Shown piece by piece: positions 24,992-33,500 of a DNA stretch of 40,753 nt. Numbering within the stretch: the stretch's first letter is position 1; the number at the start of each line of letters is the position of its first letter. The position numbers were made by a program, and so were the translations under genes. The stretch lies in the NCBI GenBank assembly GCA_017546505.1, contig JAFYWV010000039.1:1-40753 (forward strand). Reading direction: 5' to 3'. The notes below the pieces were generated by a model, which made no database searches, had not been told where the DNA came from, and saw only the letters and a list, made by a program, of their open reading frames with translations. This stretch comes from Bacteroidaceae bacterium (lineage in GTDB: Bacteria; Bacteroidota; Bacteroidia; Bacteroidales; Bacteroidaceae).

Positions 24992-25501
24992 ATGCTGAAA
25001 AAGGAAGATTTTGTGTACTTCGGCAAATTTCTGAAGCCACACGGTACAAAGGGAGAAATTGGGTTGCAAGGCGACACATTTGCACTGGGCGAAGGGTGCG
25101 ATTTTGTTGCTTGTGACATAGATGGGATATTGGTCCCGTTCTTCTTTGAGTCGATACGTTCAAAGAGCAACGACACGCTCATCGTCAAGGTTGAGCGGAT
25201 GGAGAGTGCCGAAGAGGTGCGCTACCTCACAAACCGCGAGACATTCATCCCCCGCAAATGGGTTGAGGAGAGCGAGGAGGTCTCATTGGGATATTTCATA
25301 GGTTTTACCGCAACAGACAAGACACTTGGCTACATTGGAGAGATTGTAGACATTGACGACAGTACAATAAACACCCTGTTTGTGGTGGAAAAAGATGGCG
25401 AGGAGATATTGATTCCTGCACAGGAGGAGTTTATCACTGATATCGACCACGACAGACAGGAGATACGGTTCGACCTGCCACAAGGGCTTGTTTCCCTTTA
25501 A
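24992..25501 (+). CDS. rimM: Ribosome maturation factor RimM
   Basis: A 169-residue protein. The N-terminal RimM barrel (VYFGKFLKPHGTKGEIGLQG ... DTLIVKVERMESAEEVRYL) is followed by a PRC-barrel (LGYIGEIVDIDDSTINTLFV ... EILIPAQEEFITDID). RimM binds ribosomal protein S19 during 30S head assembly. It starts one base after the murA stop. Confidence 0.94.
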   Translation: MLKKEDFVYFGKFLKPHGTKGEIGLQGDTFALGEGCDFVACDIDGILVPFFFESIRSKSNDTLIVKVERMESAEEVRYLTNRETFIPRKWVEESEEVSLGYFIGFTATDKTLGYIGEIVDIDDSTINTLFVVEKDGEEILIPAQEEFITDIDHDRQEIRFDLPQGLVSL

Positions 25502-25513
25502 ACAGACACTACA

Positions 25514-26371
25514 ATGAAAAAGAAGATTTTCAACAACAGGCTCTTGCGCAAATACCGCCTGACAATACACAACGAGAACAAACTGGAGAATGTGTTGGGG
25601 TTCTACATATCCCCCCTGTGGGTAATACTCTCACTCTTCATCTCCTTTCTGCTTGTTGTGGGCGTGCTCTATCTTGTAATAATCCTGACACCGGTCGGCA
25701 GTATGTTGCCAGGCTATGTGAACAAAGGCGAGAAGGACAAGATTGTAAGCAACAGCCTGCGTGTCGACTCCCTTATGCACGAAATTGAGAAACAAGACGC
25801 CTACTTGGCAAACATACGTGCGATTTTGAACGGTGACATCACTCTCGACTCACTAAAAAACTCTCCTCAATCGGTATCAAAGGAGGATTTCTCGGTTGAG
25901 ACAACTGAACTCGAAGCCCAATTTGTCAAGAACTGGGAGGAGCGCGAGAAGTATAACCTCACATCACAGGCTGCCAGCGTGGCCGCATTGCAGGAGTTAA
26001 ATCTTTTCCGCCCCACAAAGGGAGAGATAATAAGAGACTTCAACCCCGGTAACGGGCACTATGGAGTTGACATTGCCGAAGTTCCCGGAGAAAACATCGT
26101 TGCCATACACGACGGAGTCGTTGTGTTCAGCGACTACACTGCCAACGACGGCTACACAATAACCCTGCAACACCGCGAGAACCTCATTTCAATATACCGC
26201 AACTGCTATCGTCTGCTCAAGCAGGTTGGCGACAAGGTCTACGGCGGAGAGGTAATCGGAACGCTCAGCGATGCCTCGGGCGAGAAAAAAGAGATAGAGA
26301 AAAAATTCTTACATCTGGAGCTGTGGCACAGAAGCAAGCCACTCGACCCCAACATTTACATACCATTCTAA
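25514..26371 (+). CDS. Membrane-anchored LytM (M23-like) protein with degenerate active site
   Basis: A 285-residue protein with a short cytoplasmic head, one membrane segment (about 35-60, LWVILSLFISFLLVVGVLY), a coiled-coil-prone linker (RVDSLMHEIEKQDAYLANI) and a LytM domain at about 170-285. The first zinc motif HYGVDIA (His, Asp) is present. The central YAHL-type motif reads YRNCYRLL, and the HxH motif reads FLHLEL, so both catalytic His positions are changed while one zinc His remains. By analogy with EnvC or NlpD it may activate a partner amidase instead of cutting peptidoglycan. It lies between rimM and dxr. Confidence 0.87.
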   Translation: MKKKIFNNRLLRKYRLTIHNENKLENVLGFYISPLWVILSLFISFLLVVGVLYLVIILTPVGSMLPGYVNKGEKDKIVSNSLRVDSLMHEIEKQDAYLANIRAILNGDITLDSLKNSPQSVSKEDFSVETTELEAQFVKNWEEREKYNLTSQAASVAALQELNLFRPTKGEIIRDFNPGNGHYGVDIAEVPGENIVAIHDGVVVFSDYTANDGYTITLQHRENLISIYRNCYRLLKQVGDKVYGGEVIGTLSDASGEKKEIEKKFLHLELWHRSKPLDPNIYIPF

Positions 26372-26386
26372 AAAACGGCAAAAACA

Positions 26387-27547
26387 ATGGAGGAGACAAG
26401 AAAAAGAAGCATTGCCATATTAGGTTCAACAGGTTCAATTGGAACACAAACACTGCAAGTGGTAGAAGAGCACCCCGACAAATTCGAGGTGTATGCAATA
26501 ACAGCAAACACACGCGTTGACGAACTGATACAACAGGCACGCAAATTTATGCCCGAGGCAGTAGTCATTGCCGACGAGACAAAATACCCCAAACTGAAGG
26601 AAGCCCTCAGCGACCTGCCCATAAAGGTGTATGGTGGCTATGAGTCGATATGCCAGATTGTGGAGTCAAAGCCCATTGACATTGTAGTCACTGCAATGGT
26701 CGGCTTCTCGGGGCTGCGCCCAACCATCAACGCCATAAAGGCCGGCAAGGCAATAGCTCTTGCCAACAAGGAGACAATGGTTGTTGCCGGAGAGTTAATC
26801 AATGAACTGGCGATGAAGTACGAGACACCCATCCTGCCTGTCGATTCGGAGCATTCGGCCATCTTCCAATGCCTCGCAGGAGAGATGCACAACAAGGTAG
26901 AGAAACTCATTCTCACCGCATCGGGCGGTCCATTCCGTACTTTCACAAAAGAGCAGTTGGAGCACGTCACAGTACAACAGGCACTCAAGCACCCCAATTG
27001 GAGTATGGGTGCAAAAATCACCATCGACTCTGCATCAATGATGAACAAAGGTTTTGAGGTTATGGAGGCAAAGTGGCTCTTTGGAGTGGGCGCCGAGGAC
27101 ATTGAAGTGGTGGTACACCCACAGTCGGTAATCCACTCTATGGTACAGTTCGGCGACGGAGCAATCAAGGCACAGCTTGGAACGCCCGATATGCGTCTGC
27201 CGATTATGTACGCGCTGACCTACCCCACACGCCTACCATCGTCGTTCGAGCGCATTGACTGGAACACTCTAAAGGAACTCACATTTGAAAAGCCCAACCT
27301 GGAGTTGTTCCCCAACCTGCAACACGCATACACTGCGATTGCCGAGGGCGGAAACATCCCTTGCGTGGTAAACGCAGCAAACGAAATATGCGTTGCAGCA
27401 TTCCTTGAGGAGCGCATTAAGTTCACAGATATGCCAAAACTCATAGGACGTGCAATGGAAAAAGCCACATACATACTAAAACCGACACTCGAGGACTATC
27501 TTGAAACCGACAAGGAAATCAGAGCAATGGTAAAGGAGTGGATTTAA
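26387..27547 (+). CDS. dxr: 1-deoxy-D-xylulose 5-phosphate reductoisomerase
   Basis: A 386-residue MEP-pathway enzyme. It has the NADPH motif GSTGSIGTQTLQVV, ALANKETMVVAGE, the metal-binding PVDSEHSAIFQCL, MGAKITIDSASMMNKG, and the C-terminal LRLPIMYALTYP-like segment (DMRLPIMYALTYPTR). It makes MEP in the cytoplasm. An A-rich 85-base gap without a hairpin follows before rseP. ispD of the same pathway is at 36 kb. Confidence 0.96.
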   Translation: MEETRKRSIAILGSTGSIGTQTLQVVEEHPDKFEVYAITANTRVDELIQQARKFMPEAVVIADETKYPKLKEALSDLPIKVYGGYESICQIVESKPIDIVVTAMVGFSGLRPTINAIKAGKAIALANKETMVVAGELINELAMKYETPILPVDSEHSAIFQCLAGEMHNKVEKLILTASGGPFRTFTKEQLEHVTVQQALKHPNWSMGAKITIDSASMMNKGFEVMEAKWLFGVGAEDIEVVVHPQSVIHSMVQFGDGAIKAQLGTPDMRLPIMYALTYPTRLPSSFERIDWNTLKELTFEKPNLELFPNLQHAYTAIAEGGNIPCVVNAANEICVAAFLEERIKFTDMPKLIGRAMEKATYILKPTLEDYLETDKEIRAMVKEWI

Positions 27548-27632
27548 AAAACTGAAAAAGGGAAAGGTTGAAGCGGAAAACCACAGACCTCAAATAATAA
27601 AAACAGAAACAAAAAAAACAATATAACACATT

Positions 27633-28970
27633 ATGGAAATATTTTTTATACGCGCGTTGCAATTGATACTGGCCTTGAGTCTGCTGGTACTTGTTCACGA
27701 GTTCGGCCATTTTCTTTTTGCACGTATTTTTAAAGTACGTGTAGAGAAATTCTACCTTTTCTTCGACTGGAAATTCTCACTTTTCAAATGGAAGCCAAAG
27801 AACAGCGATACCGAATATGGCATTGGTTGGATTCCACTTGGCGGCTACTGCAAAATTGCAGGTATGATTGACGAGTCGATGGACACCGAGCAGATGAACA
27901 AACCTGCCGAGCCTTGGGAGTACCGTTCAAAACCGGCCTGGCAACGACTGCTAATCATCGTTGGCGGAGTGATGTTCAATCTAATCCTTGCTCTGTTCAT
28001 CTACTCGATGGTTCTGTTCACCTGGGGAGAGAAGTTTGTCGACCTGCACAAGGTTGAGAACGGATTTGTATTCAACGAAAAAGCAAAGGACATTGGTTTT
28101 GAAGATGGTGACATTATTGTAAAAATGGACGGCGAGGAGATACACGAGCTCTATTTCGACAAAATCAGAAGCGTGAACCTGATGCGCCGCATTTGCGAGA
28201 CAGGCACCGTAACAGTTCTTCGCAACGGCAAGGAGGTGAACATTGCCATCCCGGACAGCTTGGGACTGCTTGATATGAACAAGCCGACACTGTTCCTCAC
28301 AACAAGAATGTTGCCTATTGTGGGTGAGGTAGACTCCACCGGTGCAGGCCAAACAGCCGGCATCCGCCCCAACGACTGCATAAAAAGCATTGACGGAAAG
28401 AGCATCAACTCCTGGAGTGATATAAAGAGCACAATGGAGGGGTTGAAACAGGAAGGAAAGGCAAGCTTCAACATAGAGATTATACGCGATAGCCTATTGC
28501 AGTTGACAGCAAATGTAGACACTACCTATCTGCTTGGCATTATGCCATTGGGCAACGACTACCCGATAGAACACATAACATACTCGTTCCTGGAGTCATT
28601 CCCCGCAGGAGCAGCATTTGCAATGGATGTTCTTAAGGGATACGTCAGCGACTTCCAGTACGTATTCAGCAGCGAAGGTGCAAAATCTGTCGGAATGTTC
28701 GGTTCAATCGGCAGCCTTTTCCCGGCAGCTTGGGACTGGAATGCATTCTGGCTGATGACAGCATTCCTGTCAATAGTGCTGGCATTTATGAACATACTGC
28801 CAATCCCTGCACTTGACGGAGGACACGCGATATTCCTCATATACGAAATGATTACCGGCAAGCAGCCGAGCGACAAATTTATGGAACGTGCGCAGATGGT
28901 GGGTATGCTTATCCTTTTGGGACTCTTTGTGCTGGCAACGTACAACGACCTTGTGAAATTCGTATTCTGA
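27633..28970 (+). CDS. rseP: Site-2-type zinc metalloprotease RseP (M50)
   Basis: A 445-residue membrane protease. The catalytic HEFGH (His22, Glu23, His26) is in the first membrane helix and LDGGH is in the penultimate one (ILPIPALDGGHAIFLIYEM). Two PDZ-like regions (near KAKDIGFEDGDIIVKMDGEE and GQTAGIRPNDCIKSIDGKSI) lie between. In E. coli it cleaves anti-sigma factors and leftover signal peptides; the target here is not evident. dxr-rseP adjacency is typical of Bacteroidetes. Confidence 0.94.
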   Translation: MEIFFIRALQLILALSLLVLVHEFGHFLFARIFKVRVEKFYLFFDWKFSLFKWKPKNSDTEYGIGWIPLGGYCKIAGMIDESMDTEQMNKPAEPWEYRSKPAWQRLLIIVGGVMFNLILALFIYSMVLFTWGEKFVDLHKVENGFVFNEKAKDIGFEDGDIIVKMDGEEIHELYFDKIRSVNLMRRICETGTVTVLRNGKEVNIAIPDSLGLLDMNKPTLFLTTRMLPIVGEVDSTGAGQTAGIRPNDCIKSIDGKSINSWSDIKSTMEGLKQEGKASFNIEIIRDSLLQLTANVDTTYLLGIMPLGNDYPIEHITYSFLESFPAGAAFAMDVLKGYVSDFQYVFSSEGAKSVGMFGSIGSLFPAAWDWNAFWLMTAFLSIVLAFMNILPIPALDGGHAIFLIYEMITGKQPSDKFMERAQMVGMLILLGLFVLATYNDLVKFVF

Positions 28971-28971
28971 T

Positions 28972-30201
28972 ATGATTAAAAAGGCATTATACATAACAAC
29001 AATAGCTGCAGCGATGGCTTCGTGCGGCACTGCGAGGAACACAGGAGCCACCGCTGCGCCAGCCGACAGCAGTGACGGCAACACAGCAGGCACAGCCACT
29101 GCAACATATAAAGCAGAAAACGGCAACTCACTGTGGGGCAAGCTGCTGAGCGAAGCCTGCAAAGAGGTGAATAAAGAGAATATCTGCCTGTCGCCTTTGA
29201 GTGCGCAGTTTGCTATGGCTATGGTTGCCAACGGAGCCGAGGGCAAGACACAGAAGGAGATTCTCGATGCAATGCAGCTTGGCACAAACGAACAGTATAG
29301 GGAGTTGTTGGACAACATCGGCGCTAAAACAGTCTGGAACCAACACAGCGAAATAAAAATCGCAAACTCAATATGGATTAAGGAGAATTTTGACGTAAAA
29401 CAGCCTTTCGTCGACACCAACAGCAGATATTTCGACGCGCTCATTGAAAGAGCCCCATTCGACAACAAGACCGTAGACCGTGTCAACGATTGGTGCAAGG
29501 AGCACACAAACGGCAAGATACCCTCTATACTCAACCGCTTCAACGAGGGCGACAGAATGCTGCTTATAAACGCGCTTTACTTCAAGGCTGCGTGGAACAA
29601 GCCATTCCAGGAGCAAAACACCACAGAAAAGAAATTTACTACAGAGAAAGGCGAGGAGATTAAAGTACCCACAATGATGATACGCTCAAACGAGCCCTTC
29701 TACAAGGATGACGTTGTGGCAATGGTGTCCAAAAAACTACAAGGCGGATACAGTATGCTGTTCATCCTGCCGGGCGAAGGCGTGGAGTGCAGCGAAGCCG
29801 CCGAATATCTTTCCAAAGATTTTGAGACCTACCTCAATAGTATGGAAGTACTCGACGTAACCCTCTCGCTACCGAAGTTCACAACCGATTTCAATGTGAG
29901 CCTTAAACCGATACTTTCCAACCTCGGCATCAAGAGGGCTTTCGGTGGCAAGGCGCAACTGGGCGGCATATCAGACAAGCCGCTTTTCATCAGCGACGTT
30001 GTACAAAAGAGCTACATCAACGTCAACGAAAAGGGAACAGAGGCTGCAGCTGTGACAATGGCTATTACAGGATTGCTCTCAATGAGACCGCCAAAGGTAG
30101 AAATCATTACCTTTGACCGCCCGTTCATATATGCAATAGTGAAGGATGACAGCAATGAGGTGCTGTTCGCCGGCAAGGTTGGCAACCCTAAAGAAAAATA
30201 A
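28972..30201 (+). CDS. Serpin-family lipoprotein (serine protease inhibitor)
   Basis: A 409-residue protein with lipoprotein signal peptide (lipobox MASC, Cys18). A Gly/Ala/Thr-rich linker (19-45) is followed by a complete serpin fold: ICLSPLSAQFAMAMVANGAEG, NDWCKEHTNGKI, LLINALYFKAAWNKPF, the hinge NEKGTEAAAVTM (352-363) and FDRPFIYAI at the C-terminal end. The small-residue hinge predicts an inhibitory serpin that undergoes strand insertion. By 15-residue counting from the hinge Gly, P1-P1' would be Leu369-Ser370, suggesting a chymotrypsin- or elastase-like target, but the loop is about four residues longer than antitrypsin's, so this is tentative. It starts one base after the rseP stop. 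Confidence 0.95.
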   Translation: MIKKALYITTIAAAMASCGTARNTGATAAPADSSDGNTAGTATATYKAENGNSLWGKLLSEACKEVNKENICLSPLSAQFAMAMVANGAEGKTQKEILDAMQLGTNEQYRELLDNIGAKTVWNQHSEIKIANSIWIKENFDVKQPFVDTNSRYFDALIERAPFDNKTVDRVNDWCKEHTNGKIPSILNRFNEGDRMLLINALYFKAAWNKPFQEQNTTEKKFTTEKGEEIKVPTMMIRSNEPFYKDDVVAMVSKKLQGGYSMLFILPGEGVECSEAAEYLSKDFETYLNSMEVLDVTLSLPKFTTDFNVSLKPILSNLGIKRAFGGKAQLGGISDKPLFISDVVQKSYINVNEKGTEAAAVTMAITGLLSMRPPKVEIITFDRPFIYAIVKDDSNEVLFAGKVGNPKEK

Positions 30202-30214
30202 AAGACATACGGAT

Positions 30215-31564
30215 ATGAAAAAGATTTTAGGAACACTGCTTCTGCTACTTGTTGTAGCGACAGGCTTTGCAAAGCCAAAGTACATTTTCTACTTCATTGG
30301 TGACGGAATGGGACCGTCGCACGTTCTTGCCACAGAGCTCTACCTTGGCGAGTTGCAGGGTGTGATTGGACGCCCACAAAAGCTGGTATTCACACAGTTC
30401 CCCGAGAGTGCATTTGTCACCACCTTCTCGGCAAGCAACGGAGTGACCGACTCTGCGGCATCGGGCACAGCCCTTTCAACTGGCAGCAAGACAAGCAATG
30501 GGCGCATTGGAGTTGATGCAGACGGGAACAACCTCTACAGTGTCGCTCTCAATGCAAAAAACAGTGGAATGGCAGTAGGTATTGCAACCACAGTGTGCAT
30601 CAACCACGCAACCCCATCGGCATTCTACGCTCACAACACAAGCCGTCACAACTACAACGATATTGCACAATGGATGCTCGAGGCTGACTATGACTTCTAC
30701 GCCGGCGGCGATGCAAAGTGCACCAGCGAGCAGCGCAACGACCTTTACGGCAGAGCCGAGAAACAGGGCTACACAATTGTACGCGGATATGATGAATATA
30801 AAGCAAAGGCCCAAAAAGCCGACAAGATGATGCTTTATCAGAAGAGAGTTGCCGAGGAGATACCATACACCATTGACCGCACAGCCGACGACCTAACCCT
30901 TGCACAGATTACAAAGGCCGGAATTGACTTCTTGAGCAAGAAGAGCAAGAAAGAGGGATTCTTTATGATGGTTGAGGGCGGCAAGATAGACTATGCATCA
31001 CACAGCGATGATGCTGCAACTATGATAAATGAGGTGCTTGATTTTAACGCTGCAATAGCAGAGGCTTTTGAGTTCTACAAGAAGCACAAGGATGAAACAC
31101 TCATCATTGTAACAGCCGACCACGAGACCGGCGGCATTGTCCTTGGCTATACAGGAGAGTACAAGCTCAACCTCAAAGCCCTATCATCGCAAAAGGTGAG
31201 TGTTGACAAGCTCACAGCAATGCTCAAGGAGCTAAAGGAAACCACCTGGGGCAATGTTGCAAGCATCGTAAAGGAGAATATCGGCATTGAGCCACGTGGC
31301 AACCATAAAAGCGACGAGGAGGTAACGATGACCTCCGACCTTGCTTATAAGATAGCCAACGAAGCAATCTACGACCTCGACCGCAAGGCCCTTATCTCTT
31401 GGGCAAGCGGAAACCACTCGGGCACATTCGTGCCGCTCTTTGCCATCGGTGAGGAGGCCGACCGATTCAACGGTGTCATAGACAACACCGACATTCCATT
31501 GATAATAAAAAGTCTTTTTGTGGACGAGAAACTAAAAGGCCGATTTTGCGGCAAAAGAAAGTAA
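30215..31564 (+). CDS. Alkaline phosphatase, secreted
   Basis: A 449-residue protein with signal peptide (MKKILGTLLLLLVVATGFA). The alkaline phosphatase superfamily motifs are clear: metal site FIGDGMGPSH, catalytic Ser in TDSAASGTALSTGSKT, EGGKIDYASHSDD, and TADHETGG followed by GNHSGTFVPLFA. It hydrolyses phosphomonoesters, probably in the periplasm. An in-frame ATG at 30146 lies inside the serpin gene and was rejected. It is the last gene of the plus-strand run and ends at a terminator. Confidence 0.95.
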   Translation: MKKILGTLLLLLVVATGFAKPKYIFYFIGDGMGPSHVLATELYLGELQGVIGRPQKLVFTQFPESAFVTTFSASNGVTDSAASGTALSTGSKTSNGRIGVDADGNNLYSVALNAKNSGMAVGIATTVCINHATPSAFYAHNTSRHNYNDIAQWMLEADYDFYAGGDAKCTSEQRNDLYGRAEKQGYTIVRGYDEYKAKAQKADKMMLYQKRVAEEIPYTIDRTADDLTLAQITKAGIDFLSKKSKKEGFFMMVEGGKIDYASHSDDAATMINEVLDFNAAIAEAFEFYKKHKDETLIIVTADHETGGIVLGYTGEYKLNLKALSSQKVSVDKLTAMLKELKETTWGNVASIVKENIGIEPRGNHKSDEEVTMTSDLAYKIANEAIYDLDRKALISWASGNHSGTFVPLFAIGEEADRFNGVIDNTDIPLIIKSLFVDEKLKGRFCGKRK

Positions 31565-31578
31565 AACGATACAACAAA

Positions 31579-31606
31579 TAGAGCCTCACTCACAAGTGGG
31601 GCTCTA
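31579..31606. terminator. Terminator between convergent alkaline phosphatase and small secreted gene
   Basis: TAGAGCCTCACT and AGTGGGGCTCTA form a 12-base stem with one wobble around a short loop, 14 bases after the phosphatase stop, followed by TCTTT. It lies between two genes that end toward each other. Confidence 0.8.
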
Positions 31607-31642
31607 TCTTTACATATATCTGTAAACTTTCATCCGAAAAGG

Positions 31643-32020
31643 TTATTCACCCAGGATTTTCACGGCTTTTTCCCCAACGACTTTCTCCAGTTCCTCGACA
31701 GCTTTATGAAGAGCATTCTCATACGCCTTAGCCTGTTCGGCAGTGATATTCTTGTCAAAGGCGGCTATCTCGGTTGCATACTTATCAGGAAATTCAGCAA
31801 TGGATTTTTTGAATTCACAATAAACGGAATCAAGTGCCGTCTCAGTTTCTACAGCCATAATCCTGCTTGTATAACCCTCAATCAATGCTATCAGTTTATC
31901 TACAACATTCCCATCGGCAACTGTTGTCAAGTTCTTTTCGGCATCAATATTTTCAACAGCCATCATTGGTATTGTAGCCACCAAAAACAGGGCAATGGCA
32001 ACCATCAACGCACTTTTCAT
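31643..32020 (-). CDS. Small exported helical protein, unknown function
   Basis: A 125-residue protein with a signal peptide (MKSALMVAIALFLVATIPMMA). The rest is Ala/Glu/Lys-rich and predicted helical (EIAAFDKNITAEQAKAYENA, LHKAVEELEKVVGEKAV), with a single cysteine. I do not recognise a family. It starts 14 bases after the LysM/M23 gene stop and may be the tail of the ndk transcript. Codon use and composition look like its neighbours, supporting a real gene. Confidence 0.7.
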   Translation of the reverse strand: MKSALMVAIALFLVATIPMMAVENIDAEKNLTTVADGNVVDKLIALIEGYTSRIMAVETETALDSVYCEFKKSIAEFPDKYATEIAAFDKNITAEQAKAYENALHKAVEELEKVVGEKAVKILGE

Positions 32021-32034
32021 AATTCAGTTATATA

Positions 32035-32898
32035 TTATTGATAGCGCAGGCTCTGCCCTATACGCAATATGGATTTTGAATTCAACCCGTTGAGTTCAAA
32101 GATGCGACGCTGGGACACACCATATTTACGTGCAATCTTCTCTACTGTCTCACCACTCTTCACTTTGTGGTATTTTTTCTCAGGACCGGCAATCTTCACC
32201 TTTCCGTTCTCAATGTATTTGCTGCCCGGCTTACGATACATATAGTAATCACCGGTCATCTTCTGGTTCTTGAAGTCGAACATCAGTGCAGGGTCAATGC
32301 TCTTACCCATCAGGATTGTCTCAAAATGCAGGTGGGCTCCCGAACTGCGCCCGGTGCTGCCACCAAGACCTATAGGGTCACCAGCCTTTACGTTCTGATT
32401 GGCCTTTACAAGTTTCTTGGACAAATGGGCATACAACGTCTCTATTCCGTTATTGTGCCGCACCACAACATAATGTCCATAGCCACGGCGCTGATAACTC
32501 GTTATACGAACCTTGCCATCAAATGCGGCATAGATGGTATCACCGGTCTGCACCTTTACATCAAGCCCCTTATGCACGCGACGGCGGTTAGGGCGATAGC
32601 CGAAAATATCGGTAATCTTCGTGCTGGGCGAAGGCATCACAAAATTGCGCAAATCGATTTTAAAGGAGTCGGGCATAGCCGCGTTATAATGTACCACGGT
32701 GTTCGTCCACTCGGGGTACATATCATCCGATGGTATGATATACGCCTCGTTCAACAGCATAGTGTGGGACGCAACAGTATCCACCATCTCCATCGGGCGG
32801 TGCAGAGACACCGGCTCGGCAGCAACATCCTGCGCGTTTGCACCAACAGATACAAACGGCAGCGACAACAGGAGCAACTTCTTTACAACTCCTTTCAC
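32035..32898 (-). CDS. M23 peptidase with C-terminal LysM domain, exported
   Basis: A 287-residue protein. I start it at a GTG (32898), 4 bases after the ndk stop, because this gives a clean signal peptide (VKGVVKKLLLLSLPFVSVGANAQ); longer starts run back into ndk. The LytM domain (about 88-205) has all ligands: HKGLDVK, LYAHLSKKL and GAHLHFET. The LysM domain (about 235-287, YHKVKSGETVEKIARKYGVS) binds glycan strands. It is a probable active peptidoglycan endopeptidase, unlike the degenerate LytM protein at 25514. Confidence 0.92.
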   Translation of the reverse strand: MKGVVKKLLLLSLPFVSVGANAQDVAAEPVSLHRPMEMVDTVASHTMLLNEAYIIPSDDMYPEWTNTVVHYNAAMPDSFKIDLRNFVMPSPSTKITDIFGYRPNRRRVHKGLDVKVQTGDTIYAAFDGKVRITSYQRRGYGHYVVVRHNNGIETLYAHLSKKLVKANQNVKAGDPIGLGGSTGRSSGAHLHFETILMGKSIDPALMFDFKNQKMTGDYYMYRKPGSKYIENGKVKIAGPEKKYHKVKSGETVEKIARKYGVSQRRIFELNGLNSKSILRIGQSLRYQ

Positions 32899-32902
32899 CT
32901 GA

Positions 32903-33376
32903 TTACTTGAATTTGAGTGTCTCTTCACCACCATACTCAAAACAGGTAACAGCCGACTGGTAGTCGAACAGCTCCCCGGGCTTAAAGAAGCGGTCAATCT
33001 CAATCAAGGCATTCTCTACAGAGTCGGACGCGTGTACAACGTTCTGCTCACCGCTCATTGAGAAATCGCCACGTATTGTTCCGGGAAGTGCCCTGCGCGA
33101 GTTGGTGACACCAACCATCTGGCGCACTGTCTCAACAGCCTCGGCACCCTCAAGACAGCAAGCAATCAGAGGAGCAGCCTGCATAGATGCTTTCAGATAT
33201 GGATAGAATGGACGCTCAACAAGGTGGGCATAGTGCTCGGCAACAAGTTCATCTGTCATAAACAGCATTTTCATTCCTGCAAAACGCAATCCCTTGCGCT
33301 CGAAACGTGTTATAATATCACCCATAATACCGCGCTGGATAGCGTTAGGTTTAATCAGAATAAGAGTCTTTTCCAT
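32903..33376 (-). CDS. ndk: Nucleoside-diphosphate kinase
   Basis: A 157-residue protein from MEKTLILIKPNAIQRG, which is the family start; an in-frame ATG four codons upstream is less likely. The phospho-accepting His is in NVVHASDSVENA, and RPFYPYLKASMQAAP and TRQMVG-like segments match. It balances nucleoside triphosphates. It has its own -7 box and precedes the LysM/M23 gene by 4 bases. Confidence 0.95.
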   Translation of the reverse strand: MEKTLILIKPNAIQRGIMGDIITRFERKGLRFAGMKMLFMTDELVAEHYAHLVERPFYPYLKASMQAAPLIACCLEGAEAVETVRQMVGVTNSRRALPGTIRGDFSMSGEQNVVHASDSVENALIEIDRFFKPGELFDYQSAVTCFEYGGEETLKFK

Positions 33377-33406
33377 AATCAGTGGCAAGTTTTATAGTTA
33401 TAATCG

Positions 33407-33414
33407 CAAATATA
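33407..33414 (-). promoter_or_regulatory. -7 box upstream of ndk
   Basis: The minus strand reads TATATTTG (TAnnTTTG) about 30 bases before the ndk ATG. No matching -33 TTTG was found at the expected distance. Confidence 0.5.
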
Positions 33415-33500
33415 CGAAACTTTTTTGATATTCCACGGAGAGCATCGGCTTATTCGCAGGAACAGCGGGAATGTAGTCAATAAAAAGAGAAGAACCTTTT

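Noticed and set aside
32899-33003. N-terminal extension of the M23/LysM protein from 33003
   Set aside because: It overlaps ndk by more than 90 bases, and the GTG start at 32898 gives a clean signal peptide.
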